Shown: positions 19,890 to 33,676, counted from the stretch's first letter. The stretch is DNA of 64,000 nucleotides from Epithemia pelagica (GCA_946965045.2 OX337228.1:4216001-4280000), one strand, 5' to 3'. The notes: a model not told the origin generated them from the sequence alone. Made by a program: numbers and translations.

Positions 19890-22800
19890 ATGGATCCTCA
19901 ATCACCCAAGACACCTACGACTCCTAAGGGAGAAGATAACCAAGACAATGTCTCGAACACAGACCTATTCGACCACATCATATTTACCGTCTGCCATTTC
20001 TTAACCAAAGAAAGGGCCGACTACTTAATGAAGTGGATGAAATACCATGGTTTTGAGAACATTACCCATCTTATCTCGTATATGCAAACTAGTACCGAGG
20101 AATCCATGAACGAACTGACACAATACAAGGTCAACAAACAGACACATGATCTACAAGGCCCCACAAGACAGCAGATCAAGCTCTTGGCTTATTGGGCCAT
20201 ATACAAGACCAATGAAATTCAAGACAAGCTATCCAATAGCGACTGGATGAACCTAACGAGGAAAGAGTTCAACACTTGGAGGATCAACACAGATTTCTCT
20301 AAGGGACCACCTAGCCAAGTTCCAGTCTCGCCAATGAAGTCACCGTCATCTGTGAAATCTGTCAGCACAGTTACTGCCGCATCCCAATCTCAACAAGACC
20401 TTACAGCATTCAGAAAGGGAACTAAGCGCGACGCAACTGCATATGAGGTATTCAAGGATGAACGATACTACGATTCATTCTGGCGTGTATTCAAGACTAC
20501 AGCTAAGGCTCAAGGCCTATCCAACGTTCTGAATTTCAAATACACACCACCCCATGATGATGAGTATGCCGAAGAACTTTTTCAAGAGCAACAAGTATTT
20601 CTTTACTCCGTTCTTGTCCATATCATTCAGACTGACGAAGGTCGAGCCTATGTACGTGAACATGAACATGATGAAGATGCGCGTGCCGTATTGCAGAAGT
20701 TACACTCTTTGCATACCGAATCCGACCTAGCAAAACGAGAAGTCCTCCGTTTAACCAACTACATTTCCAATCTACGTCTTGACGACACATGGCGCGGAAC
20801 AACACATCAATTTCTTCTACACTTTCAAGAGCAGCTACGTTTGCTAGACAATCTAGTGACATTGTCTGATCGCATCCCTGATCATACCAGGATGACCTTC
20901 CTCATGCAAGCTGTAGAAAAGGTACCTGATCTCCGCCGAGTCAAGATCTTGGATAATGTGGTGAACACCAAATCCGGTGCAAAATCCCTTTGCTATCAAT
21001 CATACTTCCGTCTCCTTCTAGACGCAGCTTATGACCATGATCAAGCAACCCAGTCATCTGTTCATAGTCGCCGTCGACATGTCAAACAACATGAATCACT
21101 ATATGGCCAAGATACAGATGCTGACATAACCTCACAAGATGATATGGAGTATCATGTCCACAACACCAAAGCGACATCTGAATCTCCATCCTCTTCGTCC
21201 AAGGTTAGTCTATCGCGTGACCTATGGTTCAAACTTTCTGAAGAAGATCGCAAGTTGATCATTGAGTATAACAAGATGATTCAAGCACCTTCATCAACAA
21301 CACCGAGGAAAGTGCAAACACATGCCCTCGACATTGATCCGGAACCTGATCCTGACCCCAACCAAGTTGCATCTGATGACGACTCACCTGGCGTAGTCTC
21401 TGAGCATCCAGATGATTCAGATCCGGTTACACAATTTATCAACCAAGCCATGACGACTGATATCAATCACCCGGCAACTGACCTGACTAGTGTTCTTTCT
21501 AACGCCAAGTCCAAGACGAGCAAGAAGGTTACTTTCAAAGCCAACATGCATAAACAAGCAGGACATGTTCCACGCTATTTGTTTTCCAGGAAATCTACTT
21601 TACCAGGAAATCAATTGATTGACCGTGGTGCTAATGGAGGACTTGCTGGTTCTGACATGCGCATCCTTTCTAAGACTGGCCGCCATATCACTATTGTGGG
21701 TATTGATAACCATGAACTTACTGGACTTCCTGTCGTCACATGTGCCGCAAAGTTTGAGACCAATGATGGACCTATTGTCGGCATCTTCAATGAATATGCT
21801 TATTATGGAAAGGGCTTATCTATCCATGCTCCTGGTCAATTCGAGCATTTCGGACTTGCTGTTGATGAACGATCTGTTAAAGTTGATGGTAAACAACGCA
21901 TCACTACACTTGATGGTCGTGCTATACCCCTTCACATCAAGGATGGGTTAGCCTACATCCACTCCTTGGGTATCCCCAGCGACGATGACATGAATACCTT
22001 ACCTCAGATCATCTTCACGTCACCCAACACATGGGATCCTGGTGTTCTGGACCATTCGTATTCTCCCACACCCTCTGATAATGGTCCTGATTGGAAACAC
22101 GTCAAGACTGATGGTAGTATGTCGAACCATCCATATGACAACTATGGGGAGTACACTGATCGTGTTGTTTGTAACCTCAATCTCCTTTTGGATCTCTCAT
22201 ACGATCATGGACCTGACGACGCACCCTTCTTTTCTATCTATGCTGACGCAGAAGGTAATGATCCTACACTTCATGCCTCTGTCCACCGCCGTTACCAGGA
22301 AGCGTATTACTGGAAGAAGTTCCGTCCATTCTTTGGTTGGCAATCTGAAGATGTTATTGCCGATACGTTCAAGCACACTACACGTAATGGTAGCATTACT
22401 TTTGACCACGACACCCTCAAGAAACATTTCAAGGCTCGCAATCCGGTCCTTAATATACCTCGACGTCATGAACCCGTTGCTACTGACTCGGTTTTCTCCG
22501 ACACCCCTGCTGTTGACCATGGCGGTAAAGTCGCACAAATCTTTGTTGGTGGAGATACTCTGGTTACTGATATCTATGGGATCAAGTCAACCAAATAGTT
22601 TGTCAATACTCTTCAGGACAACATCCGGTTTCGTGGTGCCATGGAGACTCTTATCAGTGATGGTGGTTCATCTCTCATCTCTCAAAAGGTCAAAGACATT
22701 CTTCGCACTTTGCTTATTGGGGAGTATCGATCCGAACCTTATCATCAACACCAGAATAAGGCTGAAAACCGTTACCAGACCGTCAAACGTATGACCAACG

Positions 22801-25520
22801 CTCTCATGAATGCCACTGGTTGCCCTGCCAACACCTGGCTTCTTTGCCTTGAGTATGTCTGTGACTTATTGAACCATACATCATCACCCACCCATTCCGG
22901 TCGCAGTCCTCTTGAGGCTCTCTCCGGACGCCCACCCGACATTACTCATCTCTTGTTCTTTCCTTTCTGGGATGAGGTTTACTACCGTGTCGACCCCGCT
23001 GAACCCAATTCTGGTTCATATCCATCTTCTTCTGATGAGAAACTTGGCCACTGGGTTGGTTTTGCTCATAACGTTGGTGATTCTTTTACTTGGAAGATTC
23101 TCACCCAGGATAACCAGATAATCTACCGTTCTGCCGTTCGCCGTGTTGAATCCACTACACCTAACCTACGTGTGGATCGACCTTCAGGGGAGGATTCGTC
23201 TGAGAAGGATGACAATGATAAGCAAGCTGACACTGTCTTCATTCGCAGTGATAGTGAAGATCCATCCAAACCAATGCCCACGATCGATTTTGACGACATG
23301 ATAGGACGCACATTCCTATGCAACACAGAAGAAAATGGGGAGCGACACCGTGCACGTGTCATCAAACGAGTCATTGATCTTTCTGATGTTGATGAGATGA
23401 TATCCTATAATCAACTCATGGAGTATATCGAACGAGATAAGCAAGCTCAAACCTCTGGAGATAATCTTTTCAGGTTCAGGGACGTCATTGCCCATTAAGG
23501 CCCACTGAACACAACTGATCCAGATTACAAGGGGAGCAAATATAATTTGCTTGTTGATTGGGAAACTGGGGAGACTACCTATGAACCTTTATCACTCATC
23601 GCCAATGATGATCCGATCACTGTAGCAATTTATGGAAAGAAACATGGTTTACTCAACGAACCTGGATGGAAGCATTTGAAACGTTATGTCAAAACAAGCA
23701 AATGTCTCATTCGAGCAGCCAAACAGTCAAGGATTAAACAAGTTCACCATTCCGTCAAGTATAAGTTTGGATTCCAAGTACCACGCAATTATGAGGAAGC
23801 TGTTGCTCTTGATAAACAACATGGCAACACAAAGTGGCAGGATGCAACAGAATTAGAATTGTCACAGATCCAGTCCTACAAGACATTCAAGGATTTTGGG
23901 AAAGCCATCTTCATTAAAGGGAAAGTATCCAATGCACCTGAAGGATATCATAAGATACGTGTACATCTTGTCTTTGACGTAAAACATGATGGACGACATA
24001 AAGCAAGACTTGTCGCAGATGGACATCTCACAAAAGAACCTGTTGAGACAATCTATTCAGGTGTTGTTTCCATTCGCAACCTCCGCATTGCCTTATTCCT
24101 GGGTACTTTGAATGACTTGGAAATATGGGGAGCAGATATTGGAAACGCATATCTGGAAGCCTTGACAGGGGAGAAAATCTTCATTGTCGCAGGACCTGAA
24201 TTCAAGGAATTAGAAGGTCACATCCTGATTATATACAAGGCACTTTATGGATTGAAGTCATCAGGCGCACGCTGGCATGATGTCTTATTTGATGTTTTGA
24301 CAGACATGGGATTTTCACCAAGCAAAGCAGATCCGGATATCTGGATGAGGAAAGCACCTGGAGAAGACTGTTACGAATACATTGCCGTATACGTTGATGA
24401 CTTAGCCATTATTTCTACTGATCCTGGGAATATCTGTAAGATCCTGAAGGAGAAATACAACTTCAAACTCAAAGGAGATGGACCTATTGATTTCCACTTG
24501 GGATGTTGTTACGCCAAGGATTCTGATGGAACATTAGTAGCAGATCCAAGACGCTACATTGGTAAGATGATGGACACTTTCGAACGAATCTTCAAGGAGA
24601 AACCCAAGAAAGCCAAAACACCTCTTATTGGTGGAGACCATCCTGAATTGGATGATTCTGAGCTCCTTGATGAAGAAGGTACTAGCCATTTCCAAACTCT
24701 GATTGGACAACTCCAATGGGTGATCACTATTGGTCGTTTTGACGTCTTCACCGCTACAATGACGCTATCACACTTTCGTGCTGCTCCGAGGAAAGGACAT
24801 CTTGATAGAGCCAAGCGTATCTATGGATACCTTGCACATCTCCCAGAAGGCGCAATCAGATTTAGGATTGGAGAGCCTGATTATTCAAGTCTTCCTACCC
24901 AAGAATTTGATTGGACTCGCACTGTCTATTCGAATGCAAGTGAACGTATTCCTGAAGACTGCCCAACACCTCTTGGTCGCTATGTTACCACAACTCATTA
25001 TGTTGATGCCAATCTCATGCATGACATAGTCACTGGTAAATCCGTCACTGCTGTTCTACATTTGTTGAACGGAACACCTATTGACTGGTACAGCAAGAGA
25101 CAGAGCACGGTGGAAACTGCTACCTATGGATCCAAGTTTGTGGCTGCAAGGACAGCAATAGATCAGATTACAGAATTACGACATTCTCTCCGCTACCTTG
25201 GAGTACCTATCCGAGAGCAAAGTTACATGTACGGAGATAACAGATCTGTTGTGCTCAATGCAACCGTTCCTCATTCCATACTATCCAAGAGACACCATCT
25301 TCTGTCATACCACCGAGTTCGTGAAGCCATCGCAGCAAAGTATGTTGCATTCTACTGGAAAGATGGAAAGACCAACCCTGCCGATATCCTTAGCAAACAT
25401 TGGGATTTCGTATCTATTTGGCCCATGCTCAAGCCATTGTTGTTTTGGAAAGGAGAAGTTCAAGACCTCAACAAATCCAATGATGACAAGGCTGAAACGA
25501 CGAGTTGTGGGGAGTGTTAG
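19890..25520 (+). pseudogene. Copia gag-pol polyprotein with two in-frame stops
   Basis: A single frame from ATG 19890 to TAG 25518-25520, where the last stop lies in the first bases of the 3' LTR. It is interrupted by TAG at 22596 and TAA at 23496. Order: gag (about 1-500), protease with LIDRGANGG (near 570), and integrase with TDSVFSDTPAVD, LISDGG and the Glu of NKAENRY. Then comes reverse transcriptase with GADIGNAYLEA, LYGLKSSGARWHD and YVDDLAIIS, and RNase H with YVDAN, ETATYGSK and YGDNRS. Both nonsense codons lie where Gln codons would be restored by one T-to-C change. Gag lacks an obvious CCHC knuckle. No full polyprotein is expected without readthrough. Confidence 0.9.
25504..25514 (+). 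promoter_or_regulatory. Polypurine tract of the Copia element
   Basis: The string TTGTGGGGAG ends directly at the first base of the 3' LTR (25515), the position expected for the plus-strand primer. It is short and G-rich. Confidence 0.6.
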
Positions 25521-26297
25521 AATTCTCACCGTCTATGGTGGTTAGATTCTACATCTCATCGATTCCCCATGTCACATAGCCTCGTGCTATCGCATCATGC
25601 CATCTAGCTTCAAGCTATGTTCCCTAGCTTCGCGCTATATCGACCTATATTTCTTCGCAAATCATGAAAAGTGAGAATAGATTGACGAACTCACTCTCAA
25701 GACTAAACTGGGTCGTGCGGTATTACAACGGACGTAAATTTGGCCGTTGCTCGGACATTATACTAACGCCCTAAGCGTACGCGCCCGAAATCATCGAGCG
25801 CGCCCAAGCGACATCCAAGCGCCGTCGGCATCTATCCGACCCAACGGTCTAAGTATCCCAAGCACGACACACGATCACGCGAGACCATATTTCCATTCCC
25901 ACAATCTCCAAATTGTCAACAAGCTGCGCGCCATGAAAACAACTATGCCAATCCAAAGCAAGAGCTGTTGACCCTGTATATGTTATCCGTCCACATATAC
26001 ATGTCATATACATCACATGAATCGACTCCAACTATTCCAAACCTGTTGCCGCCAAGAACCTATGACACATGACCCTTGGCAGGACCGAACATTTCACGTA
26101 GACCTATCGTAGTAATCAACACACAATCTAACAATATCACCATTTATCACATCTTCTTTTGTGTCCTGACTATCCTTCTGATAGACTTCGACTTGCTTGC
26201 TTCTCTGACCCTGAGAAGCTTGTATCGGTTGGTGACCTACCTGATTGTCTGCTCTACCGAGCATCAATGCCTCTGCAATTCCAAGAGAATTGTAACA
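25515..26297 (+). repeat. 3' LTR of the Copia element
   Basis: 783 bp, same length and ends as the 5' LTR, with about three substitutions. The long open frame that runs out of this LTR into the disrupted ORF1 is only partly real: its LTR part is chance and its ORF1 part belongs to the retrotransposon copy 1. Confidence 0.95.
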
Positions 26298-27315
26298 TAC
26301 GCAAAGAACCCTCGATTCATTTTCCACAAGATGAGACACACGAAAGAAGGAGCAGATACTTACAAGAAATCTATCATCCGTCAGAACCTGTTCCTCAGTC
26401 GAAGTCGAATTGTACCAGTTGAAGGAGTGCATCCCCAAGCAATGTTCTACGTCGAATTGAAACTACGCCAAATTCCAGGAGTCGGAATCGTTGCAAAACA
26501 CAAAAAATGGGCTACCAGAGGACGCTACAGTATCCACACGACCGAACGCAATTTCGATGAAGTGGTCCGAATCATTCGTACGAATTTAGCTGCTTGGACC
26601 AAAGAGATTGTACAGCGTGAAAAGATTGACGTGACAGAAATACAAGTCTCCAATCCACGACTTTGCTTCCGTAGTGACATCCCCATGCTTGGACCTGATG
26701 AAGAACATGAAAATAGTGAAGCAAGATCCTTTCAGTCCTATGTAACAGCTTGTTCTACACTTTACACTCACAACTCTACCTCAGGAATCAATGGGACTTA
26801 CGATCTTCCGCCTGCAACCTCTACACCCGTGATGCAAGCCTGGTCAACGGCTCGAGTCCAAATCCCATCTGTTGTCGAAACCAAAACAGTTGTAACCAAC
26901 GATACAGGCAGTCAAAGCCAGATTACACAGGAAGACTACGACAAACTTCGCACACGTAATGAACGTTTGGAAAATGAATTGATCAGTTTGAAGGACAAAT
27001 TTGAACAACTCATGTCAAGGCAATCTAGTGAAGAAGATCGTATCGCTCTGATTGTACGACAGGCAATCCGCGCCGAGAAGAACAAACCACAAGCCGCAAC
27101 TAAACATGCATCCAGCAACGACGATACAACAGCTACGAACAAGCGTCCACATGACGACGGGAGCATTACAGCGCGTAAAACCTCAAAGGAAGGTGACGCT
27201 GGTGACTCCAAGATTACAGCTCCACGGGTTTCTACCGATGAGAGCATGGTCCATGAACAAACATCCAGCGAGACTGCGGATGTTAGCATGACCGCCGATG
27301 CAAGCTTTACCACCA

Positions 27316-30300
27316 ATGGTTAGTCATCATAGCGACAATCATTTCACTGATTACTTAGACGAATCCATTACAACCTACACTGATACTTCACCAGCACACG
27401 AATTTTTCAACGCACTCGATGATACAGCACACCATAACTACGCACACAACGAACTCATTGGCACCGCTCCACCCACCAAACACCCAATATATACAGAATA
27501 TTTTGCAAAAACCCCAACGGTTTAACCATCGATAGCCAAGGAGGCGATTTCGCTGAGCTATGCGAAGAGGTACATGACTTAGAAGCAGACTCATGGGGAA
27601 TCAACGAGACCAAACTAGATACTACGAACACAAAATGTAAAGAGATACTTTTCAAGACAGTACAGCAACATTTCGAGTAATCGCGCATGGTACTCAGCAG
27701 CAGTGTGATACCTTCTCCACGTTGGTCATTCTACAAACCAGGAGGAACCCTTTTAGCAACCAGAGGACACATGTCAGGAAGAGTGGTATGCCAAGGCAAT
27801 GATTAACTTGGGAGATGGAGCTATCAGATCTTATCCGGAAGAGGGCAGAAGTCTGTTACAATAATCACAGCGTACCAAGTATGCTCTCAGCCTCTGATTG
27901 ACTCGACAACTAACAGAATCAGGAGTTTCACAGCATCAGCCCAACAAATTAGCCTACTGCAACAAGCCGGCCGGGATATTACACCGAGAGTAGCATTCAT
28001 TGAAGATTTGAACAAGTTTATAGAGGCCCGTCAGTCACAACAATCAGAAGTGATACTCATGGGAGATTTCAATGAAGCGCTGGGCGACTCAATGACAGGA
28101 ATGTCGAAACTACAGTCAGACAGAGGACTAGTGGATCTCATGTACCAACTCACAGGATCGTCTAGCTTTGGAACACATGTCTCAGGGCACGAGAGGATAG
28201 ACTATATATTATGTACGCCAAATGCCGCACAAGCTGCACTAACTGGGTGCTACGAACCCTTCCAGAAACGAGGACGAGGCGACCACCGTAACATGGTTGT
28301 GGACTTTGACGTGGTAGAATTATTTGGCAATGAAACACCTGCTCTTGGACCTATGTCAGCCCGTGGATTCACCAGCAAGGACCGAGCTACGAATCGCCAG
28401 TATATTGAGTCGAAACATGAGTTTCTGACACGCCATAACTTTGGACCACGACTTCAACAACTGAGAGAGACTTGGGACCCAAACCTAGCAGAGCGACTCG
28501 ATAAAGACTTTCAAAGAGCTGGGAGCTACGCCGCAAAAAGATGTACTAAGAAACCAAGATCCATCCCGTTTTCCCGCGAACTTGCAGAATTGAGAGTTCA
28601 AAAGAACACGCTCCTGAAAGTAATATCCTCTATTCGCCTCAATCGGAACTTTGACGCAGGTTAACAACATACCAACCGTCATGGCCACTCCTTTCTTGTT
28701 CCGGATTCCCTGGAAGAATGTCAAACACAACTTTGTTCAGTACAAAGACGAATCTCTGAAATTACCAAAACAGCCGTTTTTCGAAGGCAGAATGAACTAA
28801 AACTGGCGCTTGACGAAGCAACAAAAACAGGAGACACCAAAACGTCTAAAGCAATCAAACATAGAATGGCTGCCGAAAGAACAAAAGCCATGTACGATAA
28901 ACTCCGCAAGTGCAGAGGCTCTACCAAAAACGGTATTACCCGGTTAGATGTTCCAAGAGACGAAAACGACATGGATTACGCGACTTGCCGAGACTGGATT
29001 ACGATTGATACCCCGTCAGAAATTGAAACTCGGTTGCTACAACGAAACCGCCGCCACTTTGGCCAGGCAGAAAACACCTATCCAACGATACCCCCTTTTT
29101 CGGAGTGGGTGGACTGGGGAGCTTCCAGTCACACCGCCGAGCTCATTTTAGAAGGCAATTGGGAACCACCCGACATCGATGAACTTTCTCAGAGCATGAT
29201 ATCACACATGAAAGCGCGAGTTGAACTCGATAGTGTCCAAGGCGGTTTCACGAAAGAAGAATGGATTGGAAAGATCAAAGCATGGCCCGAGTCGACTACC
29301 ACGTCTCCGTCGGGATTTCATCTTGGACATAGTAAAGTTCTTATAGCTCCGACTGACCTCGACCCACAATCACAATCAACCGAGTACGAAGCTCTGGAAC
29401 ACAAACGAGAAGACTTGATTGATTGGCAAGTCGGACTTCTGAATACAGCCTTGTTGAACAGCTACTGTTACGAACGATGGAAGCATATTGTGAACGTAAT
29501 GATCCTTAAACAACCAGGCAATCTAAAAATTCATCGACTAAGGGTTATCCACTTATACGAGCAAGACTATAATCTTGTCTTGGCCACCAAGTGGAAGAAA
29601 ATGATCTCGCATTGCTCTAATCAACAGGTTCTCAATCCGTCGCAGTTTGGTGGAGTACCCGGCAAAGACGCAGTAACCCCTACTTTCATCGAAGAAATGC
29701 AATATGAGATATCGCGAGCAAGTAAACGTCCCTTAGTCCATATGGACTATGACGCCACTGCTTGTTATGACCGTATCGTGATGAATTTTGGCAGTCTTGC
29801 TTCTCGCGCCTTTGGACAGCATCGTTCTATTACCTTTATCAATGCAAAGAATTTGGCTGAAGCGAAATATTATTTAAAAACTAAACTCGGTGTCTCAGAA
29901 AGATTCTACAAGCATTGTCAGATCTTTCCGATCTACGGATCAGGACAAGGCGCGGGAAACTCACCAGCGATCTGGTGTGTGATCAGCTGTGTGCTCTTTG
30001 ACGTATACGAAGAGAAAGCTCACGGGGCAACATTCGAATCTCCTTGCGGCAAGTACAAAACGAAGATCTACATGATCGGGTTTGTCGACGATACAAGTGG
30101 AAGTACAAATGAATTTGCTTTACCTACTCAAGCCCCACTCGACTCATACATTTCCAAGGCCACCCACGACGCTCAACGTTGGAACGACACGCTAAGTCTC
30201 TCTGGCGGTGCTCTCAACCTTGAAAAATGCACCTATCACTTCATGCATTACACGTTCAGCATAGACGGATTACCCAATTTACAAGTTGGCAGGTGTGGAC

Positions 30301-33038
30301 CAGATGTTACAATTCACTTACATGGCACAGACCAACCACAAAAGCTTCGACAGCTCTCCTCGTATGCGTGCCACAAAACCCTTGGCGTACAAAAATCACC
30401 CAAATGCACCGACAACGAACTCTATGCAGCACTTGAAAGGAAGAACAAAGTTCATACTCGAACTATGGCTAACAGTCCCTTCAATCGCGTAAACTCTTGG
30501 GCTTACTACCACTCGATCTACTTGCCCAGTATGACTTATCCTCTTCCCTCTTCTACTCTGTCGGATTCGAACTGTCGGTCATTACAATGTTCTTTCAAGC
30601 AAGTGTTCCTACCCAAGTACGGATTTAACCGCAACACTCCCAACGCTGTGGTATACGGTCCTGCGGAATATGGAGGTTTGGCATTACGAGATTTATCCGT
30701 GGAAAAGAGCGTCAGCCAGATCTATCTCTTTCTGGCTTGTGTACGATCTCAAGGAGTTGCTTCGAAACTAGCTCTAATCGCAGTGTCATGGGGACAATTC
30801 TTGGCAGGTATTAGCAAGCCGATACTCCAGCATGTCGATATTCGCTTGCCCCACATGGAACCTATGGTCTGGGTACCACAAGTCCGAAACTTTTTGTCAT
30901 CTGTCAAATGTACTGTTGAGTTGGCAACTACTTTTGTTCCACCTCTCCAGCGTCACGGAGATAGCTTTCTTATGGATCACGCGATTTCACAGAACTTCAC
31001 TGACACCGAGCTGTGTCTCGTTAATGCATGTCGACTCTACTTGGGTGTCACTCTCATGAGTGATATTGTGACTGCTGACGGAAGATATCTATCCTTGTTT
31101 GCTGTTGATTGTTCTCAGGATACGAACTCACGAGCCAAAGGACTACTACCTTACCAAACCAATCCAAGTCGGAAAGCTTGGGTGTTATGGAAAAGACTGA
31201 TGCTGACTTTTACTGCCCCCGGTTCCTTGAAACGTCTGCTTAACCCACTTGGTGCATGGCTGGTGACTGGCTACAACACATACCGCCACTGGAATGAGTA
31301 TTTAGACCCATCAACATACTCTCTCTACGTACAGGTCGAGGACCGGTTTGAAAGATTTACCTACCAACGTCCCTACTTCTTTCCCACCACATCGCTGGTT
31401 TCTATGCTACCATCGCAATGCCTTCCAGCGCAGAGCGTACACCACAATGGCCGACGAACTCTTCTACCTGTCTCTCCAGCGATGATAACCCCACCTGTGG
31501 CCAATTCACTCAATCTGTCTAGCCATACCTCGGAACTGGACGACTGGGAATCCCAACTGCTCACTGGACATGATATTCTTTGTTCTCTCGAAATTCTGCA
31601 TCAGGAGCTGTTTCATACCAATCTACAACTTCTCCTTTGTAGCGACGGATCCGCTGCGCAATTTCGTGGCACATTCGGTTGCGTTGGGTGTTCACTTCAA
31701 GGTGTCAGGCTTTTTCGTCTCAGTGGTCCTGCTCCCGGTTATCGAACTTCGTCTTTCCGGTCGGAAAGCTACGGTTGTCTCAGTATTCTTCGCTTTCTAT
31801 TTCGTCTGTTTGAATTTTATGCCCAACCTTTACCTGAGGCTGTCACAGTGTACACCGATTCTAAGAGTCTCATCCAAACAATACACAAGCGGCTTGAATG
31901 GTCGTACGACTTTACTTATTCTACAATGAATCCCGACTGGGATATTCAACAAGCAATTTCCTCTACTGTTCGACAATTCCCTCAAATCCCAGCTTTCCTC
32001 CATGTAAAGGGCCATCAAGATAATCATGCCGATTCGTCCACTCTCTCTCTCCCAGCCCAATTGAACATTGAAGCTGACTCCCTTGCTTCTTCTTATATCT
32101 ACCCACCAACTATTTCATCGCGCATCGCCCCTCTTATTGGGGGTGCAACAGCTCTCCTACATGGTCCCTACGGTACGATCAACTCTAATTACCGGTCTAT
32201 TCTCCGTACTTTGGCGTCAGCTCCTTCTCTACGTGACTACCTATGCAACAAACACGAATGGTCCCCTGAAACTTTCCAATCTATTGACTGGGAATCTCAT
32301 GGTATTGTTGTCCGTTCTCATTTCTTGCGCCGACATTTTGTCATCAAGTTTCTACATCAATGGCTTCCTCTCGGTCATCTACGTTCGCGATACGCTTCGT
32401 ATTATTCTGCTACCTGTCCTTCTTGCTCCGAACCTACGCATGAAGACCAGGATCACTTTCTCCGTTGTCCTAATCGATCATGGTTAGGCGCTCTTCTCGA
32501 CGCTCTCCGTGATTTCTGGCAAGATAATCATGTCGACCCCTCTCTTCGTTCCCTTCTCACCGAATATCTACATTCTTGGTTCTCATCCTCCCCTCCTTCA
32601 CCTCTCCTTCCGACTTCACCCTTTTACACTCTTCAACGCACTCAATTACAAATTGGACTCGATCAACTGATTCTCGGTCGGTTTTCTCTCCTCTGGTCGA
32701 CTCATCAAGACTCCTTCTCTGCTTCCTCTCCTGATACTGCCATCTCTGGTCCCCGATTTGTTACGGGTACGATCAAGATCGTTTGGGCACATACTTACAA
32801 ACTGTGGCTCACTCGGAATGAAGCTCTACATGGCTCGACTCCTCAGACTCACGAAACCGCTGCATACGACCAAGCGAAATGTGAAGTTGCCGCCTTGTAC
32901 GCCATCCGCCATACTGTTCTCCCTCGTGACGCATCACTCTTCTATGACTCTCTTGACACACATTTCTCTATCGATACGACCTCTGTTGCTCTCCGTTCAT
33001 GGCTCAACACTTGCCTACAATCTGCCAACCACACCTAG
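27316..33038 (+). pseudogene. Copy 1 ORF2 (endonuclease-RT-RNase H), inactivated
   Basis: It starts with the ATG overlapping the ORF1 stop (ATGGTTAG, 27316-27323). A single-base loss near codon 60 shifts the frame. In the restored reading the endonuclease region carries TAA at 27678, 27804 and 28662. From 28665 to the stop at 33036-33038 the frame is open and includes reverse transcriptase (MDYDATACYDRI, GSGQGAGNSP, GFVDDTSG), RNase H (CSDGSAAQF, YTDSKSLIQ, HVKGHQDN) and the C-terminal zinc-finger-like CPSCSEPTHEDQDHFLRC. The damage is concentrated in the endonuclease part. Confidence 0.92.
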
Positions 33039-33676
33039 TTTGCTACATGTTTCTGCATTTCAGTTAGTCCTCGCCTTCGTTAGCTCGGAGGCCCGGCGCG
33101 TCGGTCGGCGATATCCTAGCTGGATACGTGCGGCAGCGTTAAAATAGACTGTATTTTTTTTTTTAAGGAGAAGAGCAACTCCGGGAAGACGATGGCAAGC
33201 AAAAGGATGGTTTCCGGACACAATAATCATTCCCTTTATAGACTACCTATCATATAGAGTATCCATTGTATATTTCACCTGTTGTTCTGTTGGCCCTACG
33301 AGCTCATGTTGGAAAGACACGTCAATTTCCATGCTGTATGGATGGAAACACAACCTCCACCATGAGGATGGAAAAGACTCCTAAAGAGCAAGGCAGCAAC
33401 AGTTGGCCGCCTATATGTACTTTTCTACAATACTAGTGCCTAGATAGACTCTGTCCACGCTCTTGTCCATGATAATCCATCTTCGGACGGTGGCAAAGGA
33501 CTTCGACTGTTCGACGCATTACGTGTGCGCGTCTGATTTTGCTTCCAAGACCTTGCTCCACCCGCACTCTTCCTCCGCATGGGAGGAAAGCTCTATATCC
33601 GGGTTGGTTTGGCCTTTCTCCGCCCATATCATTATCATGCTCCGCACATGCTCCACGCGCCCGATAACTTACCCCC

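Larger units (their letters stand above)
18306..26297 (+). mobile_element. Copia-type (Ty1/copia) LTR retrotransposon
   Basis: An 7,992-bp element with two 783-bp LTRs beginning TGTTAG and ending GTAACA. It is flanked by the 5-bp duplication TACGC (18301-18305, 26298-26302). Order of domains is gag, protease, integrase, reverse transcriptase, RNase H, i.e. the Copia order. The LTRs show only three differences by eye (A/C, A/G and C/T), indicating recent insertion. The reading frame nevertheless carries two in-frame stops. Its style resembles the Copia-type elements reported from diatoms (CoDi); the exact clade was not determined. Confidence 0.95.
17590..27323 (+). pseudogene. Copy 1 ORF1, split by the Copia insertion
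   Basis: The coding sequence starts at 17590 and is broken after about 239 codons at 18305. It resumes right after the Copia target duplication (26298) and ends with a stop at 27321-27323. The two halves match residues 1-239 and 240-577 of copy 2 ORF1 (39726-41459) without other visible disruption. So ORF1 was intact when the Copia element inserted. The C-terminal half has a predicted coiled coil (RNERLENELISLKDKFEQL). As now arranged it cannot give the full protein. Confidence 0.9.
17461..33164 (+). mobile_element. Non-LTR retrotransposon copy 1, decayed and interrupted
   Basis: Full-length copy of the same family as 39595-47315. A 17-bp target duplication AAGGAGAAGAGCAACTC lies at 17444-17460 and 33165-33181. 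The 5' leader, ORF1, ORF2 and 3' end (AGCGTTAAAATAGACTGTA followed by 11 T) match copy 2. ORF1 is split by a Copia element. ORF2 has a 1-nt deletion near 27480-27520 and in-frame TAA codons at 27678, 27804 and 28662. The rest of ORF2, including reverse transcriptase and RNase H, is still open. Without the Copia element it is about 7.7 kb. Confidence 0.93.
17259..33676. mobile_element. Harbinger-like element split by a retrotransposon
   Basis: The left end at 17259 reads GGGGGTAAGGTATCGGGC. The right end at 33676 reads, on the other strand, GGGGGTAAGTTATCGGGC. Similarity continues inward through CGGAGCATG-type blocks for about 50 bp. TAA flanks both sides (17256-17258 and 33677-33679), as expected for the 3-bp duplications of PIF/Harbinger elements. 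Without the inserted retrotransposon the element is only about 697 bp (17259-17460 plus 33182-33676), so it is non-autonomous. The left part also has a local ATGCATGCTCCGCG direct/inverted repeat near 17315-17342. Confidence 0.65.

Noticed and set aside
22596-23498. Reassigned stop codons (TAG/TAA read as Gln)
   Set aside because: Host genes here end at TAA, TAG and TGA in the expected places (e.g. SRP54 at TAA), and the intact LINE ORFs use TAG and TAA as stops; mutation is simpler.
26076-27323. 415-codon frame running from the 3' LTR into ORF1
   Set aside because: The first ~75 codons are LTR noise starting at TTG; only the part after 26297 is coding, as the rest of the split ORF1.
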